From Hyphomicrobiales bacterium (GTDB lineage: Bacteria; Pseudomonadota; Alphaproteobacteria; Rhizobiales; Aestuariivirgaceae), in the NCBI GenBank assembly GCA_013002595.1, contig JABDJG010000317.1, positions 1 to 17,427 on the forward strand: a DNA stretch of 17,427 nucleotides. The letters are read 5' to 3'. Below are positions 13,828 to 17,427 of this stretch, in pieces. A model generated the notes under the pieces. That model saw only the letters and a program-made list of their open reading frames with translations, had not been told where the DNA came from and did no database searches. The translations under genes were made by a program, and so were the position numbers. Every line of letters begins with the position of its first letter. The first letter of the stretch is position 1.

Positions 13828-13851
13828 GATACAAGGGATAAGCCGCATCAG

Positions 13852-14562
13852 ATGGCTCGGAAACTGACATTAACACCGGTGGGCGTGAATTTCAGCCTCA
13901 AGGAGCACATTTACGGCGTGCTCAAGGACGCCGTGACCAGCGTCAATATCTACGACGAAAACGCCGAGTTGCGGCTCGACGAACGCCAGATGTCGGAACA
14001 GCTCGGCATCTCGCGCACACCGCTGCGCGAAGCGCTCGCCCGGCTGCGCCAGGAAGGCTTTATAGAAGTTGTCCCGCGCAAGGGCGTCTACATAAAGCGC
14101 AAGTCGCTTGAAGAAATCCTCGAAATGATCACGGTTTGGGCTGCCCTGGAGAGCATGGCCGCCCGGCTGGCGTCGGTACGCGCCAGTGATGAAGACATTG
14201 CCAGCCTGCGCAAGATGGTAGTGAGCTTCGATGACAACGAAGCCCGCGCACACCTCGATGAATACTCAGAAGCCAATATCGAGTTTCACCAGCGCATTCT
14301 GGAGCTGTCACAATGCACCATGCTGAAGGATATCGCCGACGGGTTGTTTCTCCATATGCGCGCAATCCGCGCCCGCGCCATGGTCGAAGGCGATCGCGTA
14401 TCGCGCTCGATTGTCGATCATATGCATATCATTGAAGCCATCGAAGCTCGCGATGCCGGTCTTGCCGGTGAACTCGTGCGCGATCACACCATGCGGCTGC
14501 ACGATCACGTGCGCAAGACATGGCACGAATACGCCAAGGCCCGGGCCGCAACGGCCGGCTGA
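13852..14562 (+). CDS. GntR-family transcriptional regulator, FadR/FCD subfamily
   Basis: 236 aa. The N-terminal winged helix-turn-helix spans about 15-82, with recognition helix region MSEQLGISRTPLREALARLRQEGF (47-70) and wing VPRKGVYI (74-81). The C-terminal FCD effector domain (about 90-225) is all-helical and keeps likely metal ligands Asn142 and His146 (ANIEFH), His190 or His192 (DHMHII) and His212 (RDHTMRLH). FCD domains commonly bind carboxylic acids through such a metal site. I prefer ATG 13852 to GTG 13810: the GTG would place the operator inside the coding region and adds residues ahead of the DNA-binding domain. The stop is 27 nt before the ThDP enzyme gene. The regulator most likely controls that gene and the CoA-transferase in response to the pathway substrate. 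Confidence 0.93.
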   Translation: MARKLTLTPVGVNFSLKEHIYGVLKDAVTSVNIYDENAELRLDERQMSEQLGISRTPLREALARLRQEGFIEVVPRKGVYIKRKSLEEILEMITVWAALESMAARLASVRASDEDIASLRKMVVSFDDNEARAHLDEYSEANIEFHQRILELSQCTMLKDIADGLFLHMRAIRARAMVEGDRVSRSIVDHMHIIEAIEARDAGLAGELVRDHTMRLHDHVRKTWHEYAKARAATAG

Positions 14563-14589
14563 CGAAAACCTCTCAAGGAGCAATCTTGG

Positions 14590-16323
14590 ATGTCCACAGC
14601 AACCGACACAGCATCAGACACACTCGCCAGGAAAACCAAGGATGGCAGTGTCATCTCTGGCGGTCATCTGGTCGCCAAGGCCCTGAAGAACGAGGGCGTC
14701 GACACGATCTTCACCCTGTGTGGCGGCCACATCATCGACATTTACGATGGCTGTCTTGATGAAGGCATCCGCATCGTCGATGTCCGCCATGAGCAGACCG
14801 CAGCCCATGCCGCCGACGGCTACGCCCGCCAGACCGGCAAGCTCGGCTGCGTCGTGACGACCGCCGGCCCGGGGTGCACCAATGCGGTCACCGGCGTTGC
14901 CACCGCCTTCCGGTCGGAAAGCCCGATCCTTCACATCGGCGGCCAGAGTTCGCTGACCCAGCACAAGATGGGCTCGCTGCAGGATTTGCCGCACGTCGAC
15001 ATGATGACGCCGATCACCAAGTTCGCATCGGGCGTGTTCTCGACCGCCCGCGTTGCCGACATGGTCTCGATGGCCGCCCGCGAGTGCTTCAATGGCGCCT
15101 ATGGCCCGTCCTACCTTGAGATCCCGCGTGACATTCTCGATGCCGAAATCCCGATCGAGCAGGCTGTGATCCCCGAGCCCGGTCATTACCGTTCGTCGGT
15201 CAGATCGATCGGCGATCCTGCCGACATCGAAAAGCTCGCCGACATTCTGGTCAATGCCGAGCGCCCGGCCGTCCTGTTCGGTCAGCAGGTTGCCGTGTCC
15301 GGTGGCCTCGATGCCGCCACCAGCCTGATCCGGGCGCTGGACATTCCAGCCTATGCCAACGGTGCCGCGCGCGGCATGCTGCCCCAGAGCGATCCGCATC
15401 TGTTCGACCGCACCCGCGGCGATGCCTTCAAGAACGCCGATGTCATCCTCATCGTCGGCACCCCGTTCGACTTCCGAATGGGCTACGGCAAGCGCATCAC
15501 CGCGCCTACCCTGGTGCAGATCGACCAGAGCTATACGACCGTTGGCAAGAACCGCGACATCTCGCTGGGCCTTGCCGGTGATCCGGGCGCGATCCTGGCG
15601 GCTGTCGAACAGGCCGCATCGGGCCGCATCGACAAGGGCAAGCGCGCCAAGCGCGTTGAATGGATGGCCGAGCTCAACAAGATCGAGGCAACCAAGCTTG
15701 AAAAGCTGATGCCGATGTTCACCACCGACCAGAGCCCGATCCACCCGTACCGGCTGGCCTACGAAATCAATGAGTTCCTTGGCGAGGATACGATTTATAT
15801 CGGCGATGGCGGCGACATTGTAACGATCTCCGCCCAGGCGGTGCGCCCGCGCAACCAGGGTCAGTGGATGGACCCGGGCGCATTGGGCTCGCTTGGTGTC
15901 GGCACCGGCTTTGCCATGGCGGCAAAGCTTGCCCACCCGGACAAGGAGGTCATGTGCCTTTATGGCGATGGCTCGTTCGGCATGACATCGTTCGATATGG
16001 AAACCGCCCAGCGCTTTGGCGCGCCGTTCCTGGCCGTCGTCGGCAACAATTCGGCGATGAACCAGATCCGCTATGGCCAGATCGCCAAATACGGTGCCCA
16101 GCGCGGCAATGTCGGCAACAAGCTCGGCGATATCCCGTTCTCGAAGTTCGGCCAGATGATTGGCGGCTACGGTGAAGAAGTGCACGAGGCTGCCGACATT
16201 CAACCGGCATTGCAGCGCGCCCGCGAGGCCATCGCCAAGACCGGCAAATGCGCTGTCGTGAACGTATGGGTTGATCCTGATGAATACGCACCGGGCACCA
16301 AAGCTCAGACCATGTACAAATAG
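14590..16323 (+). CDS. ThDP-dependent enzyme, acetolactate-synthase-like; candidate 2-hydroxyacyl-CoA lyase or oxalyl-CoA decarboxylase
   Basis: 577 aa, with the three-domain plan of the ThDP decarboxylase/lyase family. The N-terminal Pyr domain (about 20-185) has the catalytic Glu68 (VRHEQTAAHAADGYAR). The middle domain spans about 205-345. The C-terminal PP domain has the cofactor motif from Gly459-Asp460-Gly461 (YGDGSFG) to Asn486-Asn487. It lacks features I recall from canonical oxalyl-CoA decarboxylases: the Tyr-Glu-Glu near the active site is replaced by SLQDLPHVD, NNGGIY by NNSAMNQIRYG, and the Ser-Gly-Arg-Ile tail is absent. No acetolactate-synthase small subunit gene is nearby. It is directly followed by a Frc-type CoA-transferase (25-nt gap), which suggests an acyl-CoA substrate and formyl-CoA as product. 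The start has an excellent AAGGAG site 9 nt upstream. The family is certain; the reaction is not. Confidence 0.85.
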   Translation: MSTATDTASDTLARKTKDGSVISGGHLVAKALKNEGVDTIFTLCGGHIIDIYDGCLDEGIRIVDVRHEQTAAHAADGYARQTGKLGCVVTTAGPGCTNAVTGVATAFRSESPILHIGGQSSLTQHKMGSLQDLPHVDMMTPITKFASGVFSTARVADMVSMAARECFNGAYGPSYLEIPRDILDAEIPIEQAVIPEPGHYRSSVRSIGDPADIEKLADILVNAERPAVLFGQQVAVSGGLDAATSLIRALDIPAYANGAARGMLPQSDPHLFDRTRGDAFKNADVILIVGTPFDFRMGYGKRITAPTLVQIDQSYTTVGKNRDISLGLAGDPGAILAAVEQAASGRIDKGKRAKRVEWMAELNKIEATKLEKLMPMFTTDQSPIHPYRLAYEINEFLGEDTIYIGDGGDIVTISAQAVRPRNQGQWMDPGALGSLGVGTGFAMAAKLAHPDKEVMCLYGDGSFGMTSFDMETAQRFGAPFLAVVGNNSAMNQIRYGQIAKYGAQRGNVGNKLGDIPFSKFGQMIGGYGEEVHEAADIQPALQRAREAIAKTGKCAVVNVWVDPDEYAPGTKAQTMYK

Positions 16324-16348
16324 ACCTGTCAGTGAGAAAGACGAAGAA

Positions 16349-17427
16349 ATGAAAGCGTTAGAAGGCGTCAAGATTCTCGATTTCACCCACGTGCAGTCGG
16401 GCCCGACCTGTACCCAGCTTCTGGCCTGGTTCGGCGCCGATTGCATCAAAGTGGAGCGCCCGGGCGTTGGCGATGCAACCCGCGGCCAGCTGCGCGACGT
16501 GCCCGATGCCGACAGTCTTTACTTCACCATGCTCAACCACAACAAGCGCTCGATCACGCTCAACACCAAGAACGAGACCGGCAAGGAGGTGCTCGCGCGT
16601 CTGGTCAAGGAATGCGATGTGCTGGTTGAGAATTTCGCCCCCGGCGCGCTCGATCGCATGGGCTTCAGCTGGGAGCGCATCCAGGAGCTCAACCCGCGCA
16701 TGATCATGGCCTCGATCAAGGGCTTTGGTCCCGGCCCCTACGAGGACTGCAAGGTCTATGAGAACGTTGCTCAGTGCACCGGCGGCTCGGCCTCGACAAC
16801 CGGTTTCCTTGACGGTCCGCCGACCGTCACCGGCGCCCAGATCGGCGACAGCGGCACCGGTCTGCATCTGGCCCTCGGCATCGTCACCGCTCTTTTCCAG
16901 CGCGAAAAGACCGGCCGCGGCCAGAAGGTCTCAGCCGCCATGCAGGACGGCGTTCTCAACCTGTGCCGGGTCAAACTGCGCGACCAGCAGCGCATCGAAA
17001 AGGGCCCGCTTACGGAATACAGCCAGTACGGCCGTGGCATTCCATTCGGCGATGCAACGCCTCGCGCCGGCAACGATTCAGGCGGCGGCCAGCCGGGCTG
17101 GATCGTCAAGTGCAAGGGATGGGAGACCGATCCGAATGCGTACGTCTATTTCATTACCCAGGCGCCGGTGTGGAAGAACATCTGCGATCTGATCGGCAAG
17201 CCCGAGTGGAAGGAAGATCCTGACTATGCAACACCGCCGGCCCGCCTCGACAAGCTCGGCGCGATCTTCGACACCATCGAGGAATGGACCAAGACCAAGG
17301 ACAAGTTCGAGGTCATGGATCTGTGCAATCCGCTCAATATTCCGTGCGGCCCGATCCTGTCGATGAAGGAGCTGGCCGAAGAACCTTCGCTGCGCGAGAC
17401 CGGCACGATCGTTGAGGTCGACCATCC
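16349..17427 (+). CDS. frc: Formyl-CoA:oxalate CoA-transferase (class III, Frc/YfdW-like), 3'-partial
   Basis: 359 residues are visible of an expected ~410-430; the gene runs off the window. Family III (CaiB/BaiF) enzyme that moves CoA from formyl-CoA to oxalate or a related acid. Matches to Frc run along the whole visible chain: LDFTHVQSGPTCTQ with Gln16, FGADCIKVERPG, DSLYFTMLNHNKRSI, VENFAPGALDRMGF, VYENVAQCTGG, catalytic Asp167 in QIGDSGTGLHL (aligned with Asp169 of the Oxalobacter formigenes enzyme), MQDGVLNLCRVKLRDQQR, the mobile glycine loop GGGQPGW, and KCKGWETDPNAYVYF. Position 47 is Gln (RGQLRD), as I recall for E. coli YfdW, where the Oxalobacter enzyme has Trp48. It follows the ThDP enzyme by 25 nt with a weak ribosome binding site. 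The donor is likely formyl-CoA; the acceptor could be oxalate or a 2-hydroxy acid. Confidence 0.92.
   Translation, partial: MKALEGVKILDFTHVQSGPTCTQLLAWFGADCIKVERPGVGDATRGQLRDVPDADSLYFTMLNHNKRSITLNTKNETGKEVLARLVKECDVLVENFAPGALDRMGFSWERIQELNPRMIMASIKGFGPGPYEDCKVYENVAQCTGGSASTTGFLDGPPTVTGAQIGDSGTGLHLALGIVTALFQREKTGRGQKVSAAMQDGVLNLCRVKLRDQQRIEKGPLTEYSQYGRGIPFGDATPRAGNDSGGGQPGWIVKCKGWETDPNAYVYFITQAPVWKNICDLIGKPEWKEDPDYATPPARLDKLGAIFDTIEEWTKTKDKFEVMDLCNPLNIPCGPILSMKELAEEPSLRETGTIVEVDH

Noticed and set aside
13810..13851. GTG at 13810 as the gntR start
   Set aside because: It would put the TGGTATACCA operator and the -10 candidate inside the coding sequence and adds 14 residues ahead of the usual GntR N-terminus. 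ATG 13852 is preferred.
14590..16323. Calling the gene ilvB (acetolactate synthase large subunit)
   Set aside because: No ilvH-type small subunit is nearby and the operon partner is a formyl-CoA transferase; the resemblance reflects the shared ThDP fold, so no symbol is given.
14614..16449. Very long open frame (611 codons) on the minus strand opposite the ThDP enzyme gene
   Set aside because: It mirrors a strongly supported gene in GC-rich DNA, its translation is low-complexity and unlike any family I know, and it has no ribosome binding site. Other long antisense frames at 946-1824 and 7279-8544 were rejected for the same reason.

Overview
The window is GC-rich (by eye near 60 %) and densely coded. 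It looks like a chromosome segment of an alphaproteobacterium, most likely Hyphomicrobiales/Rhizobiales-like. The signs are a DUF1127 protein, a small secreted S74-type ('tail fiber domain') protein, a fused DctQM TRAP permease with a long C-terminal extension, an FCD-type GntR regulator and a TTAA-N7-TTAA box of the kind CtrA binds. The genus cannot be told from the sequence alone. I see no transposase, integrase, tRNA, rRNA or CRISPR array.

Layout. (1) 1-2358 (+): a TRAP transporter fused permease, cut at its 5' end by the window edge. (2) 5838-2364 (-): a likely four-gene operon, in transcription order a DUF1127 protein, an alpha/beta hydrolase, O-acetylhomoserine sulfhydrylase (MetY) and homoserine O-acetyltransferase (MetA family with Glu111). 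The last two make homocysteine by direct sulfhydrylation. (3) 5839-6132: a divergent intergenic region holding several GAAACA motifs, including two inverted tandem pairs. (4) 6133-10664 (+): a soluble seven-PAS hybrid histidine kinase followed by an OmpR-type response regulator. (5) 10665-11418: a promoter region with a CtrA-like box, a small exported protein carrying an S74/intramolecular-chaperone domain, and a strong hairpin. (6) 13667-11468 (-): glutamine-dependent NAD+ synthetase (nadE) and a GNAT acetyltransferase. (7) 13793 to the window end (+): a promoter with an overlapping palindromic operator, a GntR/FCD regulator, a thiamine-diphosphate enzyme of the acetolactate-synthase/2-hydroxyacyl-CoA-lyase type, and a formyl-CoA:oxalate CoA-transferase (Frc/YfdW-like), cut at its 3' end.

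The most interesting system is region 7. A clear Frc-type CoA-transferase sits directly behind a ThDP enzyme that does not carry the signatures of canonical oxalyl-CoA decarboxylase. A ThDP lyase releasing formyl-CoA and a CoA-transferase using formyl-CoA as CoA donor would form a closed CoA cycle. The acid it acts on could be oxalate or a 2-hydroxy acid, and the sequence alone does not decide. The second point of interest is the signalling block: a kinase whose sensor half arose by an exact 245-residue duplication of a PAS pair, next to clustered direct-repeat elements in the promoter regions.
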